This document shows positions 17,886 to 25,870 of a DNA stretch of 64,000 nt, piece after piece. This DNA is from Dissulfurispira thermophila. GTDB taxonomy: Bacteria; Nitrospirota; Thermodesulfovibrionia; Thermodesulfovibrionales; Dissulfurispiraceae. How positions within the stretch are numbered: position 1 is the first letter of the stretch; every line of letters starts with the position of its first letter. Below the pieces are notes generated by a model. It was not told where the DNA came from. It ran no database searches and saw only the letters and a program-made list of their open reading frames with translations. The DNA lies in the NCBI RefSeq assembly GCF_014701235.1, contig NZ_AP022873.1:1364001-1428000 (forward strand), read 5' to 3'. The position numbers and the translations under genes are program-made.

Positions 17886-19928
17886 CTACTCTATCTTTAT
17901 TGTTCCTATCGAGTAAACCTTTGTACCCTGCGCTATTTCACCATGCGATACAACCATTATGCTTGAGGAAACACGTTCTGAGAGTTTCTTCACAAACCTC
18001 CTTATTGCAGGAGAACATAAAAGCACAGGCTGGTATCCCTTCTGTATACCTTCTTCAAAACTCCTTCGTATGCCTTCAATAACCTTATCAGTTATAACAG
18101 GGTCAAGTGCAAGATATGACCCCTGTGGTGTTGTCTGCACTGCCTCGATAATCAGACGCTCGACTCTTGGATCTATCAATATTACTGATACAGAACCATC
18201 AGGATTTTGCAACTGTTTTGTTATGCTACGTGCCAGTGCCTGTCTCACATATTCTGTAAGAACATCTGTATCTTTAGTGACATTTGCATAATCAGACAAT
18301 GTCTCGAGTATTGTTTGCAGGTCCCTTATGCAGACCCTTTCTCTGAGAAGATTCTGTAATACCTTCTGGACAGCACCAAGATTCAAAAGATTAGGAACGA
18401 GATCTTCAACAACCTTTGGCTGTGTCTTAGAAAGATTATCCAACAATTTCTGTACATCCTGCTTGCCAAGTAATTCGTGGGCATAGTTCCTTATAACCTC
18501 TGTAAGATGTGTTGTAATAGCAGACGGCACATCCACAACTGTGTAACCTGATAACTGTGCCCTTTCTACATCTCTTTCATCTATCCAGAGAGCAGGCAAT
18601 CCGAATGTAGGGTCTTTTGTTGGAATACCCTCTACCTTTGTCCTTTCTGCTCCAGATGCTATAGCAAGATATTTATTGACCATTACCTCAGCAGATGCAA
18701 CCTCGACACCCTTTATGAGAATAGAATACTGATTTGGTTTTAATGATAAGTTATCCTTTATATGAACAGGCGGGACAATAAAACCCATGTCCGTTACCAT
18801 CTGCTTTCTGATCGCCTTGATTCTCGTCAGAAGCGGGCCGCCTTCTTCCACGAGAGGGATAAGACCATAACCTATCTCAAGTGCAAGGGGATCAAGCGGC
18901 AGCAATGATTCAAGTGTCTCTGGGGGCATTGCCTCTTCAGGTGCAGGTGTAGCAACCTCTTCTCCTTTAACTGCCTTGCTCAAAAAATATGCTCCTGTCC
19001 CTGTAATAGTTGCAAGCATCAGAAATGGTACATGAGGCAGACCGGGAATAAGACCAAAAAACGCCAGTATGCCGGCAGCGGTTCCCAGTGCCTTTGGATT
19101 TACCAGTAACTGTTTTACGACCTCTGCACCTAAGTTAGCCTCTGTAGCAGCACGGCTCACAATAATACCTGCTGCTGTGGATGTAATCAGGGCAGGTATT
19201 TGTGCAACAAGTCCGTCACCTATAGTCAGGATTGTATAAGTCTTTGCAGCATCAGCAAGTGGCATTCCTTTCTGCAAAACACCGATAAGAAAACCGCCTA
19301 TTATGTTAATAACCATTATAATTATGGCTGCAATGGCATCTCCCCTAACAAATTTACTTGCACCATCCATTGCCCCATAAAAATCAGCCTCCCTGCTTAT
19401 TTCTTGTCTGCGCCTCCTTGCCTCTGTTTCATCAATGAGACCTGCATTCAAATCTGCATCGATGCTCATCTGCTTACCAGGCATCGCATCGAGTGTAAAT
19501 CTTGCTGAGACTTCTGCAATTCTTCCTGCACCTTTTGTTATGACAACAAAATTTATAATAATAAGAATGAAAAATATGACAAAGCCAACAATAAAGTTGC
19601 CGCCGACAACAAACTCGCCAAATGATTTGATAACCTTTCCTGCTGCCTCTGTGCCCATGTCGCCCCTCATCAATATCAGTCTTGTTGCAGCTATGTTTAA
19701 AGAAAGCCTGAATAGTGTTGATATAAGGAGAATAGAAGGGAATACTGAAAAATCAAGAGGCTTAAAGATATATGCAGAAACTAAAAGTACTACAACAGAA
19801 AGTGTGATACTGAAAGAAAGCGATATATCAAGCAATATTGGAGGCATGGGTATTATCATCAGACCAAGTATCATGACAATACCAATTGCCAGCACAAAAT
19901 CGCTTTGTCTTAAAAGTCTATCAAGCAT
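17886..19928 (-). CDS. flhA: Flagellar type III export gate protein FlhA
   Basis: FlhA forms the export gate of the flagellar secretion system. The 680-residue protein has about eight membrane helices in the first ~320 residues. The conserved FHIPEP-type segment appears as RFTLDAMPGKQMSIDADLNAGLID. A large cytoplasmic domain (about 335-680) docks export chaperones and substrates. The length is normal. A 84-bp spacer with repeat words separates it from flhB. Confidence 0.97.
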   Translation of the reverse strand: MLDRLLRQSDFVLAIGIVMILGLMIIPMPPILLDISLSFSITLSVVVLLVSAYIFKPLDFSVFPSILLISTLFRLSLNIAATRLILMRGDMGTEAAGKVIKSFGEFVVGGNFIVGFVIFFILIIINFVVITKGAGRIAEVSARFTLDAMPGKQMSIDADLNAGLIDETEARRRRQEISREADFYGAMDGASKFVRGDAIAAIIIMVINIIGGFLIGVLQKGMPLADAAKTYTILTIGDGLVAQIPALITSTAAGIIVSRAATEANLGAEVVKQLLVNPKALGTAAGILAFFGLIPGLPHVPFLMLATITGTGAYFLSKAVKGEEVATPAPEEAMPPETLESLLPLDPLALEIGYGLIPLVEEGGPLLTRIKAIRKQMVTDMGFIVPPVHIKDNLSLKPNQYSILIKGVEVASAEVMVNKYLAIASGAERTKVEGIPTKDPTFGLPALWIDERDVERAQLSGYTVVDVPSAITTHLTEVIRNYAHELLGKQDVQKLLDNLSKTQPKVVEDLVPNLLNLGAVQKVLQNLLRERVCIRDLQTILETLSDYANVTKDTDVLTEYVRQALARSITKQLQNPDGSVSVILIDPRVERLIIEAVQTTPQGSYLALDPVITDKVIEGIRRSFEEGIQKGYQPVLLCSPAIRRFVKKLSERVSSSIMVVSHGEIAQGTKVYSIGTIKIE

Positions 19929-19934
19929 AATTGC

Positions 19935-20042
19935 TCCAGAAGACAGAAGTCAGAAACCAGACTTTTATAAAGAAAATTTTTATTCCTTTTAAAATCCGTC
20001 CTCTAACTTCTGTCATCTGTTTTCTGTCTTTTGTTTTTTCAG
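19935..20042. repeat. CAGAAGTC/CTTCTGTC-type repeats at the flhB-flhA junction
   Basis: Two facing stretches of the same degenerate word family lie here. AGAAGACAGAAGTCAGAAACC (in part) occurs at 19935-19961, and its inverse (CTTCTGTCATCTGTTTTCTGTC) at about 19997-20042. The second runs into the flhB 3' end and supplies its last codons (KKQKTENR and the stop at 20013). Opposed orientations would let the two form a hairpin in the flhB-flhA transcript. Confidence 0.6.
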
Positions 20043-21080
20043 TTTATACACATTCGCAAGTATTGTTGCTACTGCCCTATAGAGTGTTTCTGGAATCTCC
20101 TGTCCGATATTCAACTTGAATAAAGTCCTTGCAAGCGGCTTATCCTCAAAAACAGGCACATTATTTTTTACAGCAATTTCCTTTATCTTCTCTGCTATGA
20201 TATTTGCTCCTTTTGCAACAACCGTTGGAGCACCCATTTTCGAAGAGTCATATTTCAATGCTACAGCAAAATGTGTAGGGTTTGTTATGACCACATCTGC
20301 CTTGGGAACCTCCTGCATCATCCTCTTCCGTGCCATTTCTCTCTGGAGGCTCCTTATACGCGCCTTAACACGAGGATCACCCTCTACCTCTTTGTACTCT
20401 TCCTTTATTTCTTGTTTAGTCATTCTAAGATTTCGTTCAAATTGCCATCTCTGATATGCAAAATCAGCAACAGCAAAAATAGTCAGGACAATAGCAGCAA
20501 TAAGTAAAAGCCTTCTTATTTGATTGAATGAAAAAAACATAATAGACTGCACATCCATATCTACAAGTAGAGGGAGATTCATAAGTTCCTTTTTTATGAG
20601 AAAATAGATAATAAGACCCAAAACAATAACCTTGAGAACACCCTTCACTGTCTCAAAGACAGTATTGAGATTAAAAAATTTTTTTATCCCTTCAAGAGGA
20701 TTAATTCTATTAATATCAGGGCTCAAAGGAGCAGGTGAAAGCAAAAAACCTGTTTGCAAGAAATGCACAATCACAATAACAAAAAGCATGGTGCCTAAAA
20801 ATGGAGCCATTATCAATGCTGCATTCATTATATCCGTCTTAAATATATCCATAAATGAAACTTCATTCAAAGAAATCTCAAATCCCCTTTTTAAAGATGT
20901 CCTCAGATATGTAAGTAAAGAAGTAAACATAAAGCCACCAAATGAGAGATATAGAAATACCACCCATAAAGGTATAATCCCAGTAAGTTCTCTACTTCGG
21001 GGTATTTCACCTTTTTCCCTGGCCTTTTGTCGCCTTCGGGGCGTTGCTTGTTCTGTTCGCTCTTCAAACTCTTCAGGCAT
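20013..21080 (-). CDS. flhB: Flagellar export switch protein FlhB
   Basis: FlhB switches export specificity from hook to filament substrates. The 355-residue protein has a basic N terminus (ERTEQATPRRRQKAREKGEI), four membrane helices and a cytoplasmic domain with the autocleavage motif NPTH (VVITNPTHFAVALKY). The C-terminal few residues (KKQKTENR) are encoded within a dispersed repeat, suggesting the natural end was altered or extended. The start is 3 nt after the fliR stop. Confidence 0.97.
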   Translation of the reverse strand: MPEEFEERTEQATPRRRQKAREKGEIPRSRELTGIIPLWVVFLYLSFGGFMFTSLLTYLRTSLKRGFEISLNEVSFMDIFKTDIMNAALIMAPFLGTMLFVIVIVHFLQTGFLLSPAPLSPDINRINPLEGIKKFFNLNTVFETVKGVLKVIVLGLIIYFLIKKELMNLPLLVDMDVQSIMFFSFNQIRRLLLIAAIVLTIFAVADFAYQRWQFERNLRMTKQEIKEEYKEVEGDPRVKARIRSLQREMARKRMMQEVPKADVVITNPTHFAVALKYDSSKMGAPTVVAKGANIIAEKIKEIAVKNNVPVFEDKPLARTLFKLNIGQEIPETLYRAVATILANVYKLKKQKTENR

Positions 21081-21083
21081 CTA

Positions 21084-21821
21084 TTACCTCGTAAAGACCA
21101 TTATTGCATCTTTTACATTTACAAAGGCCTTTGAAACAACCATCAATACAAACGGCAATGACAGAGCCATAAAAATAATCCCGCTAGTGATAAGAAGAGG
21201 AAAACTTATAAAAAATATATTTGCCTGCGGCAGTGCCCTTGAAAGAAAACCCATGGCAAGATTAATCAATACCTGAACAAGAATAATAGGAGCTGCTATT
21301 TTAAGTGCCAGCGGAAACAAAATAGAATTAAGTTTTATAATGGAGTCAAATATCCCTTTATACTGGATACTGCTCATATCAAAGCTGCGCACAATAGCCT
21401 CGATAAAATAGTGATGCATATCGAGCATAAAAAAAAGCCCCATTGAAACAAATGTATAAAAAAGGCTCAAAGGGCCGATCTGCTCACCAAACATAGGATT
21501 AAAAACAGCCGCCACGCCGATTCCCATTTCTATGCTCATCCACTGGGCTGCTGTTTCAACAGCACCGAGAATTATTCTTGCTGTGAGACCTATTGCAGAA
21601 CCAACAAAAAATGCCTCGAAAATTGACCTTACAGGATTCTCTATATTCACATTCACAACAGGCAAAAGCAGTAATGTCAGTGCAACAGCAATTCCTACCC
21701 TTACCATCATTGGTGTCATTCTCGCCCCGATAAATGGGATAAAAGAAAGCATAACAGCAATCCTTATAAATACAGGGATAAATTTTTCAGCATATGTGTT
21801 TATCAAGTTATAAAGTTCCAT
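21084..21821 (-). CDS. fliR: Flagellar export gate protein FliR
   Basis: This 245-residue integral membrane protein with about six helices is typical of FliR (IGARMTPMMVRVGIAVAL, EMGIGVAAVFNPMFGEQIGPLS). The chosen start is MELYNLINTY at 21821, with GGGAGAG upstream. A longer frame from 21848 would add residues read from the adjacent palindromic repeat, so it is probably not used. It forms the export gate core with FliP and FliQ. Confidence 0.93.
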   Translation of the reverse strand: MELYNLINTYAEKFIPVFIRIAVMLSFIPFIGARMTPMMVRVGIAVALTLLLLPVVNVNIENPVRSIFEAFFVGSAIGLTARIILGAVETAAQWMSIEMGIGVAAVFNPMFGEQIGPLSLFYTFVSMGLFFMLDMHHYFIEAIVRSFDMSSIQYKGIFDSIIKLNSILFPLALKIAAPIILVQVLINLAMGFLSRALPQANIFFISFPLLITSGIIFMALSLPFVLMVVSKAFVNVKDAIMVFTR

Positions 21822-21833
21822 CTCTACTCTCCC

Positions 21834-21905
21834 TGTCATTGCGAGCAAAGAGAAGCAATCCCATCATTTTGAGATTGCTTCGGCACCCCGTGCCTCGCAA
21901 TGACA
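21834..21905. repeat. Palindromic intergenic repeat of the TGTCATTGCGAG family
   Basis: The spacer between fliQ and fliR begins TGTCATTGCGAG (21834-21845) and ends CTCGCAATGACA (21894-21905), a perfect 12-bp inverted repeat. Inside it, AAGCAATC and GATTGCTT form an inner pair. This is a known kind of dispersed palindromic repeat seen in many genomes. Related degenerate copies lie at 29382-29455 and 58476-58620. Confidence 0.85.
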
Positions 21906-21937
21906 CCATCAGGACTCTTTCGCCATTCATAATTGTC

Positions 21938-22207
21938 TCACCTCACATACATCGGTATGTTTTCGAAAATACTCCTTGTGAACCCGACCAGCACCTTAAC
22001 CATCCACGGCAGTGCAATAAGCAATGTAAGAAACACAGCTATTATCTTTGGCACAAAGGTCATTGTCATTTCTTGCAGTTGTGTAATTGCCTGAAATATA
22101 CTTATCAACACACCAATAACGAGGCTAACAAGCAGCACAGGCCCCCCCACAAGCAGAATGGTCTCAAATGTCTGCCTTGATACCTGATTTAATAACTCTG
22201 TAGTCAT
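21938..22207 (-). CDS. fliQ: Flagellar export gate protein FliQ
   Basis: This 89-residue protein has two membrane helices and the FliQ signature (TFETILLVGGPVLLVSLVIG, FQAITQLQEMTMTFVPKI). The length is standard. It lies between fliP and fliR as in most flagellar operons. Confidence 0.96.
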   Translation of the reverse strand: MTTELLNQVSRQTFETILLVGGPVLLVSLVIGVLISIFQAITQLQEMTMTFVPKIIAVFLTLLIALPWMVKVLVGFTRSIFENIPMYVR

Positions 22208-22256
22208 TCCTCCACTCCTCTAATTCTATCTATTGCCAACCGGCTACTATCTACCA

Positions 22257-23294
22257 TCATCTATATCCTCCAACAAGTGAACCTATTAATAGATCCCAGC
22301 CATCAACAAGGACAAATAAAAGCAATTTAAAAGGCATGGAAACCATAATAGGAGGGAGCATCATCATACCCATACTTAGCAACACACTTGCTACAACCAT
22401 GTCAATAACTAAGAATGGCAAAAATATGAGAAAACCTATCTCAAATGCCTTTTTAAGCTCCCCAATTGCAAAGGCAGGAATAACAACCCTCATTGGTAGA
22501 TCCATAGGTGTTGCAGGTCTTTCAGATTTAGACATTTTAAAGAAAAGTGCGAGGTCTTTTTCTCTCGTCTGTTTTAGCATAAATTCCTTCAATGGAACTC
22601 CTGCCCTGTTAAGTGCTTCTTCTGCATTTATCTCTTTTTTTGTATAAGGCTGGTAAGCATCAGCATAAATCCTGTCAATAACAGGTGACATGACAAAAAG
22701 AGTAATAAAAAGGGACAGACCAATTATTACCTGTGTGGGAGGAACCTGCGGAGTTCCAAGTGCCTGCCTCAAAAAAGAAAGAACAACAACAATTCTTGTA
22801 AAGCATGTGGTCATAACAAGGATCGCAGGTAGTATAGAAAGCAGTGTGAGAAATAAAAGCAATTCAAGGGGGGTAGTTAAGCCAAGGAATCCCCCACCAG
22901 CAGGCGGAGGAGGTGCAGGTGCAGCAAAGGAAAACAGAGGACAGAAGACAGAAAACAGAAGAAAGAAAAAAAACAATTTACTTTTTATTAAATCTTTGAT
23001 TTTAGCTTCTGACTTCTGACTTCTATCTTCTGTCTTCTGAAGTGCTTCTTCCACATCCGATGGGTTAGGCTTGCTCAGAAGGGATATGCCTTCATCGGCA
23101 ATTCCCAAAATAAGATATTCCTTTAAAACCTTAACAACTGCAATACCCTTTTTAGGACCAAAAGGCTGATACTGTATAATCTCAATGAATCCTTTATTCG
23201 GCAAAACCCTCTGCTTCAAAAATCTGATAAACAGGTACAGACCTCCAAGGATAATCAGCAGTGCAATCGTAACTTTAATCAACTCAAAACCCAA
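22257..23294 (-). CDS. fliP: FliO-FliP fusion, flagellar export gate protein
   Basis: The protein has 345 residues. Residues ~1-85 look like FliO: a membrane helix (IKVTIALLIILGGLYLFIRF) and a small basic cytoplasmic domain (KGFIEIIQYQPFGPKKGIAV). Residues ~84-96 (QKTEDRSQKSEAK) are encoded by CAGAAGTC-type repeats. The FliP part follows, with its own signal-peptide-like stretch (LFSVFCPLFSFAAPA) and conserved core (TTCFTRIVVVLSFLRQALG, PPTQVIIGLSLFITLFVMSP, MGMMMLPPIMVSMPFKL). FliO and FliP are normally separate. The repeat at the junction suggests how the two frames were joined. A single-base error that removed a stop is the alternative. Confidence 0.9.
   Translation of the reverse strand: MGFELIKVTIALLIILGGLYLFIRFLKQRVLPNKGFIEIIQYQPFGPKKGIAVVKVLKEYLILGIADEGISLLSKPNPSDVEEALQKTEDRSQKSEAKIKDLIKSKLFFFFLLFSVFCPLFSFAAPAPPPPAGGGFLGLTTPLELLLFLTLLSILPAILVMTTCFTRIVVVLSFLRQALGTPQVPPTQVIIGLSLFITLFVMSPVIDRIYADAYQPYTKKEINAEEALNRAGVPLKEFMLKQTREKDLALFFKMSKSERPATPMDLPMRVVIPAFAIGELKKAFEIGFLIFLPFLVIDMVVASVLLSMGMMMLPPIMVSMPFKLLLFVLVDGWDLLIGSLVGGYR
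22931..23043. repeat. Two CAGAAGTC-family repeat tracts inside fliO-fliP
   Basis: At 22931-22967 the plus strand reads as repeats of ACAGAGGACAGAAGACAGA type. At 23005-23043 it reads as the inverse (CTTCTGACTTCTGACTTCT). The first encodes the signal-peptide-like FliP segment, the second the charged linker QKTEDRSQKSE. The inverted orientation of two nearby copies is the same as at 19935-20042. Confidence 0.65.
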
Positions 23295-23348
23295 AATAAT
23301 CCTCCATTTTAGCTCATAGATGATAGTTTAAAAACCATGAGCTATTAG

Positions 23349-23678
23349 CTATCTCAATTGTCTCACCCTTTCAGTCGGACTTATGATATCAGTGAGTCTG
23401 ATACCAAATTTTTCGTTCACAACAACTACCTCTCCCCTACCTATGAGCCTGTCATTTACATATACCTCCATTGGCTCTCCTGCTAATTTTTCAAGGGCAA
23501 TAACAGATCCCTGTCCTAATTGAAGCAGTTCCTGAACGAGTATCTTTGTCCTACCAATAACAACAGTCAACTCAAGTGGAACATCAAGGATAAAATTTAT
23601 ATCTCTGTGGGTTGTCTGCTGTGCTTGAGCCTCGGCCTGAAACTCCTGTACATCTAAATTTTTTACTTCATCTGTCAT
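23349..23678 (-). CDS. fliN: Flagellar motor switch protein FliN
   Basis: This 109-residue protein has one SpoA-type C-ring domain (DVPLELTVVIGRTKILVQEL, GSVIALEKLAGEPMEVYVND, RGEVVVVNEKFGIRLTDII). GGAGGTTGAG precedes the ATG. There is no CheC-like N-terminal part, so it is FliN, not FliY. Confidence 0.97.
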   Translation of the reverse strand: MTDEVKNLDVQEFQAEAQAQQTTHRDINFILDVPLELTVVIGRTKILVQELLQLGQGSVIALEKLAGEPMEVYVNDRLIGRGEVVVVNEKFGIRLTDIISPTERVRQLR

Positions 23679-23689
23679 CTCAACCTCCA

Positions 23690-23750
23690 GTTCAACTCAT
23701 GGCTTTAATTCTTGTGCTATGAGCTAATTATGAGCCATGAGCTATTACTT
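23690..23750. repeat. GAGCTATGAGC-type dispersed words between fliM and fliN
   Basis: The spacer repeats forms of CTCATGGC, GTGCTATGAGCTAATTATG and GAGCCATGAGCTATTAC, partly inverted. The spacer at 23308-23352 has the same vocabulary (AGCTCATAGATGATAG, CCATGAGCTATTAGC). Similar words lie at 11455-11520 and 12330-12372. They are not coding and appear to be degenerate dispersed repeats. Confidence 0.5.
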
Positions 23751-24702
23751 TCGTTATTTTTAGCGCATATGAGCCTTTATAAATACCAAATCGTCCCTTA
23801 AATTTCGGGGTTCCCTCAACAAGTATGTCAATATCCTCATCCACTCTTCGATTGAGTATTATTACATCAGATACTTTCATATCAAGCACGTTCTGGACAG
23901 TAACCCGTGTATCTCCAAGTCTGCCTGTTACTGTTACAGGAATCTCTTTGAGCCTTTCTTTCAGTCTTTCAAGCCATTTTATATCAAGTTCATCCCTGTC
24001 AGCAGAAAATGCACTGTAAAGCTTTTCTTTTATCGGTTCTACTGTTCCATACGGAATACAAAGAAATGCACGACACTGTTTGCCCTCGATCTCGAGGACA
24101 AATTCAACCTTTATCACCACATCCACAGGAGTTACAATAGTGACAAACTGGGGATTCATTTCAGAACGCACATATGTGGGCACTATTGGATAAATAGGCT
24201 TCCATGCCTCTTCCATATCATTGAAGAACATCATCACTACCTTATGTATTATCTTCTGCTCTATTGGGGTAAACTCTCTGCCTTCAGGCTTGTAATAGCC
24301 CTTGCCTGTGCCACCAAAAAAGAATTCAATAAGACTAAATATCATTGGTGCATCAAATACTAAAAGACCAAATCCTCTCAGAGGTTCCATCTTAAAAACA
24401 TTTATACTCGATGGAAAAGGAACACCACGCATAAAATCATAAAACTTGGTAATATTGACATTTACATTGGTCACATCAACCATGCGACGGATGGCAGCAG
24501 ACAGGGACAGACGAAAATTCCTCGCAAGCCTTTCGTTTGCAATATCAAGGGAAGGCATTCTCCCCCTGACTATCTTCTCCTGTCCTGTAAAGTCATAGGG
24601 CTTTATGCCCGAGACCTCTTCTACCTTCTCGGTCTCTACAGCGCCCTCTGCTATTCCTTTTAGCAGCGCATCAACTTCTTCTTGTGATAGAATGTCTTCC
24701 AT
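23728..24702 (-). CDS. fliM: Flagellar motor switch protein FliM
   Basis: The 324-residue protein starts with the CheY-P-binding motif (MEDILSQEEVDALLKGI), then the middle domain (YDFTGQEKIVRGRMPSLDIAN) and a C-terminal SpoA domain (VTVTGRLGDTRVTVQNVLDM). The length is typical. With FliG and FliN it makes the switch complex. Confidence 0.98.
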   Translation of the reverse strand: MEDILSQEEVDALLKGIAEGAVETEKVEEVSGIKPYDFTGQEKIVRGRMPSLDIANERLARNFRLSLSAAIRRMVDVTNVNVNITKFYDFMRGVPFPSSINVFKMEPLRGFGLLVFDAPMIFSLIEFFFGGTGKGYYKPEGREFTPIEQKIIHKVVMMFFNDMEEAWKPIYPIVPTYVRSEMNPQFVTIVTPVDVVIKVEFVLEIEGKQCRAFLCIPYGTVEPIKEKLYSAFSADRDELDIKWLERLKERLKEIPVTVTGRLGDTRVTVQNVLDMKVSDVIILNRRVDEDIDILVEGTPKFKGRFGIYKGSYALKITKVIAHGS

Positions 24703-24794
24703 AACACCTCAACTCTGTCATGCTATAATATCTCATTTGTTAGGAGTCTTACATCCTGTCATACTTCAACATCCTCAAACCTTGTTATCTTGCC

Positions 24795-24817
24795 CACGAC
24801 GCTCCACGCTTGACGCA
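24795..24817. repeat. Short ACGCTCCACGCTTGACGC repeat copy
   Basis: The spacer between fliL and fliM contains CGACGCTCCACGCTTGACGC. This resembles the CTCGACTCTCGACGCTTGATGC tract inside fliI (32879-32925) and the inverse tract ATCGAGCGTCGAGC at 43974-44006. The copies are degenerate. Confidence 0.45.
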
Positions 24818-24818
24818 T

Positions 24819-25316
24819 TTATTGCATTACAAAATCCGTAAGATATACATTTTTTACTGAATTTTCTCCAAGCACTTGGTTAATCCTTAGATTTATCTCA
24901 TCCTTGAGTTGAAGTTTTCCTTCGGGTGAGATAAGGGCATCAGATGTCTTGCTTGTAAGAAGCGTGATAATTGCATCCCTTATCTGTGGAGTCTTTGCCT
25001 TTGCCTTTTCCATAACAGCAGGCCCGGCAAGCTCAAGTTGCAAAGAGACCTTTAAAAATCTTGTTCCTGTCGGATCGCTGAGATTAACGACAAATGGTTC
25101 GAGAGCAAAAGTTACCCCTTCAGCTTGAGCTTTTGTCTCCTCTGTTTTATGTTCCTTACCACCACCTGATTTTGTAAAAAAGAAAAATGCACCTGCACCA
25201 CCAGCCAGAACAGCAACTGCAATAATAATAATCAAAACCAAATTCTTCCCTTTTTTCTTTTTTGGCTCCTGTCCTTCTTCTTCGCCCTCTAACTTTTCTT
25301 CTTTCTCATCAACCAT
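24819..25316 (-). CDS. fliL: Flagellar basal body-associated protein FliL
   Basis: This 165-residue protein has a charged cytoplasmic N terminus (EEKLEGEEEGQEPKKKKG), one membrane helix (NLVLIIIIAVAVLAGGAGAF) and a periplasmic domain (FALEPFVVNLSDPTGTRFLK; LQLKDEINLRINQVLGENSV). FliL associates with the stator and motor. It heads the fliL-M-N-OP-Q-R run downstream of a sigma-54 element at 25620-25636. Confidence 0.95.
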   Translation of the reverse strand: MVDEKEEKLEGEEEGQEPKKKKGKNLVLIIIIAVAVLAGGAGAFFFFTKSGGGKEHKTEETKAQAEGVTFALEPFVVNLSDPTGTRFLKVSLQLELAGPAVMEKAKAKTPQIRDAIITLLTSKTSDALISPEGKLQLKDEINLRINQVLGENSVKNVYLTDFVMQ

Positions 25317-25496
25317 AAAATACCTCCATGTTTAAATTTATCTTGTGGGTTTTACGAAATTCGTAACCCATTGATATTATTGATTTATTTGACCTATTGT
25401 TTTTAGACTTGCCCTCCTATCAAGATTTCATTTATTTTCAATTAATTTCCCTTTCACCCCATTTTTAGCAGTTTACCCCTCAGCCTATCCTACCCC

Positions 25497-25545
25497 TCAC
25501 CCTATCCCTCTCCCCTCTCCCCAAAAGGGAGAGAGAATTTTTTAA
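25497..25545. repeat. CCCTCACCCTATCCCTCTCCCC-type palindromic repeat
   Basis: The tract reads CCTCACCCTATCCCTCTCCC and then CTCTCCCC-AAAA-GGGAGAGAG, which can form a short hairpin. It resembles a pyrimidine-rich palindromic repeat seen in many bacterial genomes. It lies in the transcribed leader between the sigma-54 element and fliL. Confidence 0.6.
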
Positions 25546-25619
25546 TTTTGTAAAACCCTATAAATTTATCTTGAGATTTATTATCTAAATCGAGCAATTC
25601 TTAAAGATATGAGATAGTG

Positions 25620-25636
25620 AGCAATAGTTATGCCAA
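25620..25636 (-). promoter_or_regulatory. Sigma-54 promoter upstream of fliL
   Basis: Read on the minus strand, TTGGCATAACTATTGCT has the -24 GG and -12 GC exactly ten bases apart and matches TGGCAY-N5-TTGCW. It lies about 300 bp upstream of fliL, pointing toward fliLMNOPQR. Start of transcription would be near 25608. Confidence 0.7.
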
Positions 25637-25870
25637 TAATTAAGTAGTTGATTTACAAGGGATTTTAAATTAAAGAGTCAAAAAAATGACAATTAGGGCT
25701 ATATCACATAGCCCAACTGTCAAAACAATCTACATCAAATGTGGCAATATACTAAAGGCTATTTATAGCAACTTTGTCGATGATGCCGTTATAGCAGCCT
25801 GTGCAACCAACATTCCAGCAACATCGCATATGTTTCTTATCTTTTCCATAGTCAAGGGAAAAAGCTAATC

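Larger units (their letters stand above)
25317..25870. other. 554-bp non-coding gap between flgE and fliL
   Basis: This is the largest gap in the flagellar run. It holds a GC-skewed palindromic tract at 25497-25545 (CCTATCCCTCTCCCC with a downstream GGGAGAG partner) and a sigma-54 promoter at 25620-25636. On the minus strand a weak 28-codon frame opens near 25850 (MEKIRNICDVAG) with no recognisable homology. motA and motB are often found around this position in other species. Nothing here reads as either gene, whole or broken. Confidence 0.6.

Noticed and set aside
22257-23294. A hidden frameshift between fliO and fliP
   Set aside because: The frame is open throughout and both parts are in the same frame; no displaced homologous segment was seen, although resequencing would be needed to be certain.
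25686-25868. 60-codon plus-strand frame in the flgE-fliL gap
   Set aside because: No RBS, no recognisable domain, and opposed to the surrounding transcription; composition looks non-coding.
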